DNA of 64,000 nucleotides from Actinomortierella ambigua (GCA_016098155.1 JAAAJB010000020.1:1-64000); one strand, 5' to 3'. Counted from the first letter of the stretch, positions 15,077-28,950 are shown. Notes: generated from the letters alone by a model not told the origin. Program-made: numbers and translations.

Positions 15077-17945
15077 ATGAAGTTCGCCAAAGTTCTAAAG
15101 AGCAATGCTGATCAGATGCCGGAGGAGTGGCGCCCCTACCTGATCCACTACAAGGCGTTGAAGAAGCGCATCAATGCCATTGTAGAGGAACTGGAGGACC
15201 GCGGCCTGCCCTCACCCATCATCAAGACACTTTTGCATCAGTCCATTGATGGCAATGTGCAGCGTCTTGAATACTCATTCAACGAAGACGAGCAGCAGCA
15301 GCACCTCAAGACCTGCCTGCGCGTGGTTCTGAGCGGAGACTTGGCCAGCTATGGTCCTCTCCCGCCAGAGCAAGAGGAGCAGCTGTCGCAGCTTTTGGCT
15401 GCCAATGAGGTTGCATTCCTGCAATCTGCGTCGTCGTCAGTGAGCGATTTCCATGACCAGATGTTGCTGGACTCTGAGGAGTCGGAGGTTTCGTCGCTGG
15501 CCTCGGTCGACACTACTCCCCCCATGTCCCCCTTCTCGCCTGACAGTGGTGGAGACGACTCGTCTACAGCCTCGTCCAGCCCATCAGCGAGCATCTGTGC
15601 CTCTCCTCCTCTTCTGCCTACTGCTGTCTCGACTACCCCCTTGCGGCCCTCTCCGCTGTCAGGTCGTCTTCCCCCTCGATTCATCGAGCTCGACGACGAC
15701 AGCGACTCGAACTCTGCAGGAGACTTTCTTGGCCAAGAACTGCTTACCGGAAACCAGCCGTTCCTTGAGGATGCAGTAATGCATGAGCAGCCCACTCTTC
15801 TCCACAGTGTCGACAGCAGTGCCGACACTGCCTCGTCCGCCTATTACTCAGAGCCTGAGGAGGACCTCATGGACTCAAAGCCGCATCACCCGTACATCCA
15901 TCACCGCAATCACCACCACCATCACGCCCACCACTATCACCACCCCCTTCGACGGAAGGGCAGTCGGGTCATCACCACCGAAGAAGACGGCAAAAGGTGA
16001 GTTTAAAAAAAAAAACGGCGGGCACGCAGCAAACAGCACAACCCTCCCTTCCTGACAATGCACACAACATACATAAACACGCATACACACGCATTCACAC
16101 ACAGACAGCAATCTCGCATGGCCATTTTGGTCTATCCTGCTCTCGCTTCTGTCTCTGCCACTTTCCTTCTGCCCTTTCCAAAGGAACTGCCGACCGTTGC
16201 TTGGGGGGAGGCTGGCCTGATGATGTTTATTGTTGTTGTTGTTGTTCTTGTTCTTGTTGTTATGTCCGTGGAAACGTGGAACGTACCTCATGACCCAAGA
16301 TGACCAACTGAGATGCACGTACCCAGACATACTCTCTTTTTCTTCTTGGTCATCCTTTATATTCTTTTCTATTCCTTTTCTTCTTTCCCCGCATCCCCCG
16401 CACCACTTTCCTTTTTCCCTCCTTTCTTCATCTGCCTATCCTGCATTTTCAAAGAACTTCTAGTTCTTCTTTGTCATGCCCTGCATACGAGAAAAAAAAA
16501 GGGGATCTCCACTGCAGCTTGAGTGGAATTTCCAACGATTCTCGTTGTTGCTTACTGCACTCTTTCTCATTCTTCTACACAATATTCAAACACCTCTACT
16601 ATTGCTCTCACTCTCTCACTCTTTCATACATACGCACCTATTCTGTCTCCTCTCTCACACACTCTCATTGACTTTTTCCTCCATGTCTACAATTGGACGC
16701 TCTTGGTGTCTACAACTGGACTTTCTCGTGTTTCTTCGGATACACCTTGCTCCTGCCCAATCCCCGCACTAAACTATATCACGCTTTACATTTTTTGCAG
16801 AGTGCTGGTCATTCAGTTGACAGCCGACACTGCATTCTTTGACCAATTAGGTGAAGAGGTGTCGCAGCTGAGCAAGCTACAGGAAGCCCACAAGAGAGAG
16901 TTTGAAGGAAAGGTTGAAAATCTGAGCAAGGTGCTCACCGTTGTCTCGTCGCCATCCAACAAGGACATGTACACGTGGCGTGAGATCCTCAAGATCTACC
17001 TTGATGCTCAGGTCTTTTTGGGCGACTCCGAGCAAGACCGGTCGACTCGGTCGTCCGAGAAGGCCCAGACTCAACTGCAGTGGTTCCTCGCAGAGGTCCG
17101 GCGCACCAAGCTTGTGTCCAAGTTTAAACAGTCAAAGTCGAAGGCTGCATTCAACACATTCTTCGATCTCAACTCGGACTTGATCACAATGAAGCAGTTC
17201 AAAGAGCTCAACCAAATGGCGATGACCAAGATTCTTAAGAAGCACGACAAACGCACCAGCCTCACGTAAGTCTTTCCTCTTCTTTGTGTTCCTTCTTTTC
17301 GTTCATTCCTTTCTTTCTTTTTTTCTATTGTGGTCTTTCTTATTTTTCTCTACCCTGGCCAGACGAGGCATTTTCTTAAATGACTGGGTAAACACGAGAC
17401 CCTGAATTGAACTTTCTAACATTTCTTTTTTTCTATGTTACTTATGCTCCTTTTGGATATCTAATATATGTGCACGATCCTACCTCCCCCTCCCTCTCTC
17501 TCTCTCTTGCAGTGCCAGCGCAGGATTCCCCAAGCATCTGCAGAATGAGCCATTTTACAACGACAACCTCTCGAAGGCTCTCACGTACACAATTGGATGC
17601 CAACTAGTGTCGATAATCCCTCAACCGGACGACTATCTGTGCCCCATCTGCATGTCTGTTGCATGGAAACCCATCCGGCTCGACTGCAACCATGTCTTTT
17701 GTGTGCGCTGCCTGATCAAGGCACAGCGCAAGAGGATCATCAACTGTCCAATCTGCCGACACGAGAGCTCAGTTGCCAATGCGGATGCGACCAATCTCGA
17801 TGTGCCCCTGATGAATTTTATGAGGTTGTACTTCCCCAAAGAGATTAAGGAAAAACGAAAGGAAGCAAGCCGCGAGCAAGCAGCCGAAGATTTGAAGATC
17901 ATAACAGGGTCTCGACATTCCGATGATGCATGCACCATCATGTAA
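15077..17945 (+). CDS. SPX-domain RING-finger E3 ubiquitin ligase
   Basis: Three exons: 15077-15996, 16801-17265 and 17513-17945 (1818 nt, 605 residues, phases consistent). The N-terminus MKFAKVLKSNADQMPEEWRP is a canonical SPX start. The SPX core resumes after an acidic, Ser-rich insert and ends with FDLNSDLITMKQFKELNQMA..ILKKHDKR in exon 2. A His-rich tract lies near residues 270-297. The C-terminal C3HC4 RING reads CPICMSVAW, CNHVFCVRCL and CPICRHE. Related SPX-RING proteins (plant NLA, fission yeast Pqr1) sense inositol pyrophosphates and ubiquitinate phosphate transporters, so a role in phosphate homeostasis is likely but inferred. The SPX domain is split by a long low-complexity insert and an 804-base intron. 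The protein ends CTIM, which does not form a strong prenylation motif. Confidence 0.93.
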
Positions 17946-18705
17946 CAATAATCTTTTGCCTGAGCCCCTCTCTTTCTCTCTCTTTCTACCACCGCCCCCT
18001 ATATTACTCTTTTAGTCCCCACCCCTCCCCCACCCCCTCCCCTGCTCTATCGCCACCTATACCACTTGATTGTACAATATTACCATAGCTTTATCATAAT
18101 GAACTTCGTATTCGTAGTATTCAGAAATCTTGGGTAAGGGTAGTGTAGGACGTGCCGCGCATAGAGTTGTTGCAGCGCGCAAGTGACCGATCATGAGGTT
18201 TTGCTTGGGGAGTTGGGGACAAAACGAGGGGGAGGGAGGGGCTTTGCGTATTTTGATGTGTGTCGTTGACCTTTGTCATCCATGTTTCCCTCTCTCCTCC
18301 ACACCCCTTTTTGTGTCCTCAGCTGACAATACTCGCCCCACAGCTCAACCTCCCTTTCTTTCTCTCTTTCTTTGTTACCGATGCCCCAATTGCTTTTTTC
18401 GTTGTTTTTTTTTCACTTTGCGCAAGAAGAGGAAAAAGTAGACATTTTGCAAACATCTTGTTTTCTTTTTGCTCAATACTCACTCTCCCTTTCCCTTCCA
18501 CTCCTTCCATCTTTCTGTTCCTGCAACAACAACAACAACAACAAAAAACATCTTGGATCTTTTTCCCCCTCGCCTACTCTTTCAACTTTTGAATACCCCT
18601 ATTGCGCCCAGTGAAAAAGAGTGAGAAAGGAAAAAGCGAGCAAGCAAGCACTATTTTTTTTCTTTGGACGACAACGGAAAAGACCATCAGGAAAAAAAAA
18701 AAGAA
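17946..18705. other. Intergenic: 3' flank of SPX-RING gene and 5' flank of the giant TTC39-type gene
   Basis: A CT-rich stretch follows the stop codon. A short CAA repeat (18525-18543) and A-rich tracts precede the ATG at 18706. No further gene was seen. Confidence 0.5.
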
Positions 18706-21700
18706 ATGTCCAAGAACGCGCTACTTTCGCCAGGGTCTGGCAGCAGCGTTTCCCAAGGTACCACCGACGCCAAGGACTCTTCTACTTCTACTACTGCTAC
18801 TACTACCACTTCACGCACTCGAGCCAAGAGCAGCATTTTTTCCCCACAGGTGGTTGTGGCTCAACATGAGCCCTTCCCTTCCTCAACTTCCTCGTTTTCG
18901 CTCCGCCACTCGATGAACTCAACCTTGTCTTCTGCAGGCATGCTCGGCCTGTCAGACCATGCCAACGGTGCTGGTAGTGGTGGTCGTGGTCATGGTGGTC
19001 GTTCATATACCCCCTCCAGTTGGGCACCGACAGCAGGGACGCCGCCCAACGATAGCTCTTCCATCTCCTCCTCGAAGAAAGTTCTTTCGACCAGTCATCA
19101 GAATCCAAAGCCTACTGCTGCTGCATCATCGTCACCGCAGCAATACCCATCCGCCGCCTCCCCTCAGCATATTCGACCCATTTTTCTGCGGCAGGAAAGT
19201 CGAGAGAGCTTATCGGCCCCTACACGGAACTCTTCAGGAGGAGGAAGAGGGGGGCGAACAACAAGGACCAGTGGCGGCTTCTACAGTGGCGGCTATGGCG
19301 GCAATGACTCTGCATCGGACCTGACGTCGCTGTATACGATCGACCAAGGATCGCCAGGAGGAGGAGGAGGAGGAGGTCTGTCGAAAGGATTATATCCCTC
19401 AGCAGCAACTGCGTCACCATCACCTCCGTCAGGGACAACAGGGTCGCGCCGGCATCCGCATCAGAATCCGCATCATCATTACCCTCGGCCACTTTATCGA
19501 CATAGCCACCGCCAGGACTCGTCGTCAGACGACGGTAGCAGCAGTGGAGGAGTCGACAGTTCGTATTTCGGGAGTGCAGGGTCGGACTTTTTGATGAAGC
19601 GACGGCGGGGGCAGGTGACGACGACGTTGGTGTGGATCGATGTGGCGTGCCAGTGTCTATGGACGATCGCTGCAGGATTGACACTGGAAAGTGGAGATGG
19701 CGGTGGCTGGGTCTGGCTTTGGTCCAATGTGTCGATGCCGTTGACGGTGTTGGCCGGGCTGAGGGTGATGGTCTTGGCGTTTACGGTTTATTTTAGCCAT
19801 AGCAACTTTAATGCCCTCGTGGTTCTCTTTTGCGGTGTAAGTATGTCCCCCCTGGTGCTGTTGGTCTGATTTTTTTTGCAAGGTCGTCGTGACCCTGTCT
19901 ATTTTTCTTCGTTTCACCCCTCCCCCTTTTTTTGTTGTGCCTGGCTGGGTGCAAAACAATGTCATGCATGCAGGGGAGGAAGGGATGACGACAGGAGGTG
20001 CTTGTATCTGTATCATAATTTTCTTTTTGACAGACTAGTTCAAACCTATCTTTTTTTTTTTTACCTCCCTCTGTGTCTCTAGGCATCCACACTCTTCATG
20101 GTCTATGGAATCAACAGCGCCATCCAACACCGAATCTCGATGAGTCTACTTCTTGTTGGTCAATACGCATCATCTATCCTCGTCACTCAGCTCTATTGGG
20201 TCTCCTATTCCGTTCACACGCCCCTGTCTGCGGCCCTCGAGTGGGAATACGACCCTCTCTTGAATGACAGCATCACCTTCTCGCGAGAATCTCGATTGTA
20301 CGGCGCCACTACAGGAGGAATCGGCAATGGTGGCTTGGCACGGACGCCTTCATTCCGCAGAGGCACAGGGTATGGCGCCATTAACTACCCAATTGGCCCC
20401 GTCGCTGAGCAGGACGAAGAGACGGACATGGGGCCGGATGAGTTCCTCAAGGTCGATGTGACTATCCGGAGCCAATCGCACAAGAATGGAGCAACAGCGA
20501 CAGCATCGGCAGGAGCGGAAGGCTCCAAAGGCAGTAGCGGTAAAGGTGGCAAGGGTGGCGAGGGCAAAGGCGGTTACGACAACCAGGAAGAAGAAGAAGA
20601 AGGAGGAGGAGCACAAGAGTCATCCGACTCTGAGCAAGAAATGGCCGTTCTTCTAGCCTTTCAGGAAGCGCGGCGCCAGCAAGTGTTTGCATTCTCGCCC
20701 GGTGCGTCCTCGTCAGCCCTGCCGAGCCGATCCGTGTTGTCGTCCAGTAAGGACTCGGACCTAATTCTGCGCGGGAGCCCTTATGGAGGCGGTGGCGGAC
20801 CAGTATCAGCAGCGGCTTTGTCGTCGTACGACCGACGAATGGCTGCAGCAGAGGCGAGAATGGGATCGGCAGGTGCGTCGCGGGTATTGACGTTGGGCCA
20901 TATGGCGAGGTGTCGTCAGTCGTCTCGCGCGAATCCAGGAGGAGCAGGGACTGACGCACAGAGCATTGGGCGTCGGACTTGGACGGCAGGCCGGAGTATC
21001 ATCTTTTCGGGAATCTTGGTCGAGTCGTCTGATGAGGATGATGACGACGATGACGATAATGGAGGAGACGCCAAAGACAAGGAGGAGCGGTGGCGGAAGA
21101 AGCAATTGGCAAGACTAGGATTCGGGACCTTGGACTCTATGTCTTCGCTGTCTATGGATGGGATGGTAGAAACGGTGGAGGTCCTTGAAGATAGCGATGG
21201 CGAAGATGACGAAAATGTTGGCGACAATGTCGACGACGCTGGTGATGGCGATATTGAGGACGAGAATGATGGCGATGTTGAGGACGAGAATGATGGTGAT
21301 GTTGAGGACAAGGATGATGGCGATGTTGAGGACAAGGATGATGGCCATTTGGGCGAATCGAATACACATGTGGACGAAGAGCGCCATGAAGCAACCCATG
21401 GCGACTTGCCCCTGACCGACGACGTCGATGCCGACATCAAGGTTGAGGTCAAAGTCGCAGTATCGACGGACAGCGAGATCATCGACGGAATATCTGAGAG
21501 CGAGATAATCTCGGAAGTTGTTCATGACACCCTGAAAAAACCTCAAGGACCCCAGTCGATGACGTGCCATGAAGAGGGAGGTGAAGTTGACGTCCAAGCC
21601 GAGGTCACCATCGATGTCGACGAGGAGATGACTATCACTTCGGAGCAGCAGCAGGATGGGGTTCATATCGTCGCGAAGGGCACAGACCATCTTCCCTCCG

Positions 21701-24700
21701 CTCAGACTGGGACACCGTGCGTGGCTGAGAACGACATCATGATTGTCACCGACGTTGTGAACGAGGACAGTGATGGTGGTGGCGTAGCTGAAGGAAGCAA
21801 CGCTCCACTCGCCTCTACCGAGAGCGACAGCGCCTATATTGATGTCGAAGGTCATGTGTATGTCGCGGTCAAGGAATCTAGCGACTCGATCGACCCTGCC
21901 AACTTGGACATTGGACACGACCAAGACGCTGATGGTGGTCCGCACGCGATTTCGGTTACGAAAGTACAAGGAACGCAGGAAACCTGGGTCAGCCGACCAG
22001 GATATGGCACCGTCTATGAGGTTCTGCCTGTGAATGAGACGTACGAGGCAGTCTACGATTACAGCCATCACGACAGCAACGTCAATGACCAGCAGACGCA
22101 TGTACATGGACACGGCTCGGTGCACTTGGATGCCACTATCGACATTGAACTGGATGAATCGATCCAGGAAGAGGTTGATGCCCCTGTCGAGGGTGCGGAC
22201 GTCATGCCTATTTGTGAGTCGTCTGGGCCCACTCCCTATACCGAGTCACATGCAGACGAGGCAGCTTTAGTGGCTGAACAGGAGCAACGACAGCACACTG
22301 TCGTCGACATCAGTGTGGACGCTCAAGTCAAGGCAGAGACGAGCACGGCTGCACCTGAGCAGGTGGCTGCACCTCAGGTAATTGCAGACACGACAGAGGC
22401 ACAAGAGATTCAGGAGGTGGACATTGCCGTGTCAATGGAAGTCAATGTGGAAAGCGAGGAGCATGTGCTCAACGACACCACCGTAGCAAAGGATGCCTGT
22501 AAGTGAAATGCCTGTTTTCCTCATGAAATCGGGCCCGAAATTCCAAGGCGAGCAGCCTCCCCCTCACCGTTCTGCCCCCATTCACTTTTCTGTTCTTAGT
22601 GACACTAATAGATCCTCCGCGTGACGACGGGGAAGCACAACCACGGAGGAACAAGATCAAAGTGCGCGTCTATGAGACACGAGAAACAGCGATGGTGATC
22701 TGCGACGATCCAAACTGTCCAGATCCCGACCATCACATTGATCACGATATTGAGATTGACCAGAGTCTTGTCATTGGCAATGTCACCAGTGGACGCATTG
22801 TACAGTTGGACGTGCACGAGTTCCAGCGTGCTTCAGTTGAAAGAGATGGCAAGGAGATTGAGGTAGATATTGATATCGATCTCAAGAAGGAGCTTGGTCT
22901 GGAAGGAATCCCTCTTCTCGTATCTGATAAAGATGGGGACAAGGACGGACTCATCACCGACAGCAAGGAAGATAGGAAGGAAGGCTCTGAAGATGGGGGG
23001 AAGTCGGGTGGCCATAAACGAATGCGACTCAAGGAGTTGGTGGAGACTACGATGATCGAAGAGGAGACCGGGTCGGACCCCACGACACTGGACCCTACGA
23101 CCATTAAAGTGGACATTGATGTGACCATTGACGACGATGGCAATGAAAAGCCAAAGTTGGTGATCGTCGGCCTAGATAATCAAGAACGGCCCCCCGGTAG
23201 CCATGGGTCTACGGTTGTTCATGTGAATGAACGCGTCGAGACTATCACGGTCGAGGAAGAGTGTATCGACGGCGATGACCACGACAAGGTGTCGGTCATT
23301 CTGCCGGGCGACATCCCTGTCAAGGACGGTGAGTCGGTGACAATCATTCGACGACCAAGTCGTAGGTCCCCTGTTGTTCCAGGCCAACCTATCGTACGAC
23401 CCCCGGGCCGATGGATGGTGACGACTGACACTACCCTTGTGCGTCCTCCTGTCAGGCCACCGATTCCTCCTGCCATGGTCGGTCCGCGGCCAGTCATGCA
23501 GCGGCCCTTCCCGGGCGGCTTTGTGAGGCCCATCGTTCCAAGACCCATGGTGATAGCACCCAGACCTTTGGTTGCTGCCCCAAGGCCTCTCGTGGTGGCG
23601 CCGAGACCCATGGTCGCTGCCCCAAGACAGTTGGTCGTTCCCCCAAGACCTCTCGTGGCCGCCCCACGGATGATGGTGAGAGCTCCGAGAGCAGTGATGG
23701 TCGCCCCTCGACCAATGATGGTACGTCCTCGCCCCATTCTCGTCCGCCCCCCACAACGCATCATTGCTCCTCGACCGCAGGCCATCATCCGACCCATGCT
23801 CCGCCCAGTCCCACGTCCAGCACCGAGAATCAGCCCCGGGGCTCCCGTCACCGTCGCCCGTCCACAGCTCCGTCCCGTCCAGCAAAGACCTGTTTCCGTC
23901 ATCCGCCCGCCACCTCTTAGACCTGTTGTCGCCCTGCGACCCATGGTCGTTCGCCCGCCCCCCGTGATCGCACCGGTTGCGCCGCGAGCCGTAGTGGTGG
24001 CACCAGCGCCTGTCATCACTGCACCGGCCCCGATGATGACCATGCCTGGGCCAGCGATGATGGCGGGACCGCCGCCGATGATAGTTGCGCAGCCGCCGGG
24101 TATGGTCATGCCGGGGCCTGGTATGGTCATGCCGGGGCCTGGTATGGTCATGCCGGGGCCTGGTATGGTCGTGGGTGCACCTCCGATGATGGCGGCTGGA
24201 CCGCGAGGTGCGATGGTGATGTCCAATGGCAACATGGTGTCGTCGGGCAACCGCAATGTCATGTCTGTGCAAGAAGGTGCAGGATCAGGACCAGGTTTGC
24301 CCATCTGGGCCGACGGCCGTGGCGCTATGGTCCAGTTTGGCGACCCAGACGAGCGTCATGGTCACCTTCATGCTACCTTGGCTGCCGCGATCATTGAGGA
24401 GAATGGTCATGCCAACCGATCGTCCGTACATTATACCGTGAACGATGGTGGGCTTGGAGACGGTTTCATCCGATCCACGGACGTGGACCCAGATCTCGAT
24501 CGCTACGTCCACTTGGGCGTTAACCATGAAGAGATATCACAACATCATCAGTCGCAGGAGCATTTCCAACAAGGAGAGGTGGTAGAGCAAACCCGTCGCT
24601 ACAGCCAAGAAATTGTGGTAGAAGACGAGGAGATGGAGTACCTTGTCCAGGACCTACAACCTGGCGTCCCTCCACAGCTTCGTGAGATGTCGATCGAGAC

Positions 24701-27700
24701 GTACTACGACACCACCAAATCCCAGATGCATGCCCGTGAACGGCAGCCTATCCCCATCCTTGGCTTCCAAGAGGCATTGCTTGCGACGACGACCACGACT
24801 AGTATGACCACAGGTGCAGAAGTAGTAGCAACAGCAGAAGGAGTGGAGCCCCCTCGGACCGTCCAGACACCTCCACCCGTGCTCTCTTTTCCAAAGCCGC
24901 CATCGAACCCACCACCTATCAAACTCCTCGCCAACCGTGGTGCAGCCACTGCCGTAGCAGCAGCAGCAGGAGGAGGAAGAGGAGGGGTGTTGAAATCGGA
25001 GTCAAAGTCGCTACCCACCGACCATCCGCTCCACGGGTCTCCACATGAGGCCACTCATCATCATGCACCCGGTATCGAACCTCGCGAGGAGCGCCGAACG
25101 ACCTTTCAGCTTCCACCCTTACCGCGACCACCGACAGAGGACATCAGTAGCAGCAGTGGTGGTGGCAACAAGCGACCGATTTCTATGGCACGATCATTGA
25201 TTTCGCAATCGATCCTGGAATCGAGCTCGATGATGACGACGACAGGCGATTTACCGCCGTCGCCTTCTTTGTTATCGGGAGCGACGCTGATGATGCCCGA
25301 GGTGAGGTTGCGGCCAGCAAGGACAAAGGATCGGAAAGTGAAGCGGCCGAAATCGGCGATGCCAATGTCGCGACATCACCTACATCCGAGTCTGTTGCGG
25401 GAGGCCGTGATGGCGACATGGAACAATGAGTTTGAGGCGGCGCTGACGATACTCGATGACTATAAGGATGTTTACCCACGGTGGAGCCTGGCTGCTGCAG
25501 AGGTAAGGCAGTTCTTTGTGGGAAAGAGATAGAAAAAAAAAGCCATGAACAGAATGGAGCAAAGTCTTGAGGATGAATGATTTATTTGGACGTTTTTAAC
25601 CTCCTCCATCCTTCTTTCCTGCCCTCTTTTTTTTCTAAAGGTCCTAATTGTGCAACAACTCTTCAGTGGACAGCTCTCTGAGCCAGACGACCAACTCAAC
25701 GAGGCACTGCAGCTCTCAGAGAGGGTGGCTTTTAAAGTACTCGACAAGAAGCAAGAGTTTGTATGTTCTGTCGTTGTTAGCTGCGTGTGTAAACTGATGT
25801 CACCGCCGAGAGCGACGAAAAAAAAAAGCCAAGGAACTGACTTCATCTCTTCAACGTTTCAATTAGGAATCCAATTACATGGACTATCGATCCTTCTGTA
25901 CAGCCGACATCACGCTAGCGACGACCAACGAGAGTACGCTGCGCCAAAACTACAAATGGGATTGTGACATGGCTTTCTATCACACTCTCCTCTACCGCGG
26001 CATCCTCCAAATCACCTCCGCCTCCGACACCAAGGGTGCCTTCTCTGATATCAAGGGCGGTCTTCAGCTGCGCCGAGCCTGGAAGGGCTACCAGCGGATC
26101 AAGCAAGAGATGGCTCTCGCCAAGGAGAAGTGGCTCAAGCTCAAGGCCTACGAGGCGACAAAAGACCAGCAGCAGGATCCGCTCGTGGCAGCAGCAGCAG
26201 CGGGGAAGGCGACGAGCGTCTCCACCACCACCACGACGTTGGAATCACATCAAACCACAAAGTCGCAAAATTTGACGGAGCCGGTGGCCATTCCTAGCGC
26301 CGGCAGTAAAACACCGAGCCGCTCGCAATCTGCAAAGACAAAGAAAAAACCGCCTCCACCGTCTAGCAGCGCGAAGCGAGCTAGCGCGCTGTCGAGCTCG
26401 CAGCCGAATGAGGTGTCCCATTCACAGTCGGCGTCGACGGGGTCACGGTGGTCCATGTTTGGGAAGCGAAGCAGCTGGAGCACATTGGGGGCGAATCAAG
26501 GACAAGGGCAGGATGAGAACGAGCCTCCTGAAGAGATGGTGGCGTCGTCTTCACCGAGTTACCACACCCTTGGTGGTGGTGGAGGAGGAATGGCAAGCGC
26601 GCTGAGAGAGCAAGCCAAAGCGGCAGAAGATCTTCGAAATGCTGTCGAGGTGTTGGAGGATGTGGAGGATACGATGACGTACGGGATCGGTTTATTTTAT
26701 TTCATCCTATCGATCGTGCCAAAGTCGTTCCACCCAGTCCTCAAGACAATTGGTTTACAGCCCGATCACGAGCAGGGGATCCAAAACTTGGAGCGTGTCT
26801 TTGAACGTCGGAATAGTCAAGGTATGAGGAAGGCAAAAAAAAATGGAGGCCGAGCTGAAAATCTTCTAGCGACACACTTTGTTTTACTAACAATTGGTGT
26901 CACCCCTCCTCCATGTACATGTACATGTATCGTGATGGTTGGTAGCTCCATTCGCCGCGCTCTTCCTGATGATCAACTACCTCTTCCTGCCTCGAGGCAT
27001 GGTCGATCCGAGTGTTTCACTGGACAGAGCTGGTGTCATTCTCCACCGCTGTCTAAAGTCCTGCCCGTGAGTATTTGGTCATGCAAGTGCGACTCGTTGT
27101 AGATCCTATGTCTGACTACAGGGGAAAAATCCCCGTTCGATCTAACCCCCCCCCTCTATCAATATCTCGATTGTTACTTTTTCGGCCACATAGCAATGGC
27201 TCATGCTTTCTACTCATGGCCTGCCATCATTCACGCAAGCTAGGTCAAATGATCCCGACGGCCCTAAATCATATCACACGGGGCATTCAGACATGCGAGG
27301 CGTCGGGCATTCCATCCATCAACTATCGGTTCGAGATGGGCCTCACATTCTTTATCGATCAACAGTTTGTCAAGGCCGCTGACATCTTTGAGATCCTCTG
27401 GCGCCGTTACCTGACCTCCCAGCAGAATCAGGCCCTCATCGGTAGTGGTACAGCTACTGCACAGGAGTCTGCTGGACGAAGCTCAAAAGGAGGGGCGGCA
27501 GTGGCGAGTAAGACACTACCGCCATTCGCGGAGACGGCGGAGGGTTCGAATGCACTGCTCGACGAGTATGAGGAGGACGAGTTTGAGCTGGCACCGTTCT
27601 GTGGACTGTGTCTCATTGCTTGCAAAGTGGTAATGCGGCTGGGCCAGGCCGACTATTTTGGATTTGCGACGGCACAGGGCAACGGAAGTGCTTCTGGTGG

Positions 27701-28084
27701 AAGTGCGAAGGATCCACAGCGTCGAGGGTCGAGTCAGCCCAAGCTAACACCGCTGTCGATGGCAACGGCGGCAACGTCAACAGGTGGATATGAGTTTGAC
27801 CTGATGGCGGCGGCGCAGGAGGTGTTGGGGATGATGATGGAGGCATCACTGGAGCCGACGTCGACAGTCAAAACGAATGCAAGTACAAGCCAAGGGGCAG
27901 GAGGAAAAGGTAAACTGAACAAGTTTAACAAGTTTGCGTGGATCCAGTGCCGCAAGGCCCTTGAGCGTGGCGGGGTGTCGCCCTTTTTGCCGCTGGTTAT
28001 CCTGTACCTGCGGCGCGATGTCGCGTACATGAAACCTTCCCTTCTTCGCAAGTTCCATTCTCTGCTGGAGTCCGCCTTAAAGGT

Positions 28085-28115
<31 letters not shown>

Positions 28116-28901
28116 CAGATTGGCTAGACGTCTCTATGGAATTCCTCTCGATATCACACACACTCACGTTCTTCCCACTCTCTGTCCTTCATAGTCCGTC
28201 CCTCAACCCCCAGATGCAGATTCACAGGCCATCTATCTGCTGCTGAACGGCGTGATTCATCGCGAGCTGCTCCCGGACGACCCAACGATTGCGTACACAT
28301 CGTTCACCGACTGTCTGCTCCTAGACTCTCTTATTGAGAACGAGACCTGGGTGATTCCCTATTGCCACTATGAGGTAAGACGCATTTGAATCGATAGAGT
28401 CGTTTTTGCGCTAGTCGCCCGAGTCCATGACCAACATCGCTTTTCTCTCCATCTGTACTATCCACCACTTCTTGTCGTCCCTTCAAGCTGGGTGAACTGC
28501 TTTACAAGCGTCTGCACTTGGTGCAAGAGGCGAAGGATCAGTTCACCTGGATCTTGAAGGGTCCAGGTAAAGGGCCGCGCTCAAGCATCTATGCATCGAC
28601 GGCAACCAATCCGCGGTTGTCAATGATGGGGCTAGTAGGCTCTGGCCCGTTCCAGGATAGCAGCGATCCACCGATCATGGGCCATACCAGCCAGCCCTCT
28701 GTCGCGTCCCTGGCGTCGAACCCTCGCTTCAGCCAGCTGTTTGGCACTGCCATTCCGACATCACCGACGGCGCCATCATTCCAGACCCCACAGGCATTGT
28801 ATCTCGCGCGGTATAAGAAGTTTGAGTTTTCGCAGAGTCTCCGGCAGCGGTGTGTGGTCGCGATCGAGCAGCTCGACAAGACTCTCCAGCAACGACAATA
28901 A
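18706..28901 (+). CDS. Very large membrane / low-complexity / TTC39-IML2 (DUF3808) protein
   Basis: Nine exons fit: 18706-19836, 20083-22498, 22600-25502, 25641-25760, 25867-26821, 26946-27066, 27194-28082, 28195-28374 and 28488-28901. Together they make 9129 nt, 3042 residues, with every phase closing. Order: a Ser/Gly-rich N-terminus; about four hydrophobic segments (about residues 300-450); an Asp/Glu-rich region with DVEDENDG-type repeats; and a Pro/Arg-rich region with APRPLV and GMVMPGP repeats (about 1430-1720). A TTC39/IML2 domain fills the last 900 residues (NEFEAALTILDDY, AFSDIKGGLQLRRAWKGYQ, YGIGLFYFILSIVPKSF, GLQPDHEQGIQNLE). Yeast Iml2 acts in inclusion-body clearance and TTC39 proteins carry TPR-like repeats. 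Alternatively these are two genes: without splicing, the second exon reaches a TGA at 22504-22506. The C-terminal assignment is firm and the fusion is not. Confidence 0.75.
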
Positions 28902-28902
28902 A
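28897..28902 (+). terminator. Polyadenylation signal AATAAA overlapping the stop codon
   Basis: AATAAA overlaps the TAA stop of the TTC39-type gene and an AT-rich stretch follows. The signal is canonical and the position unusually tight. Confidence 0.5.
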
Positions 28903-28950
28903 GCTATTACTAATTTTGTTATTATATAATATTTAATATATCTGTGAACC

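Noticed and set aside
23172..24304. Two long minus-strand open frames (about 360 residues each) opposite the proline-rich part of the giant gene
   Set aside because: They are complementary shadows of a repetitive GC-rich coding region. Composition is artefactual and no domain is visible.
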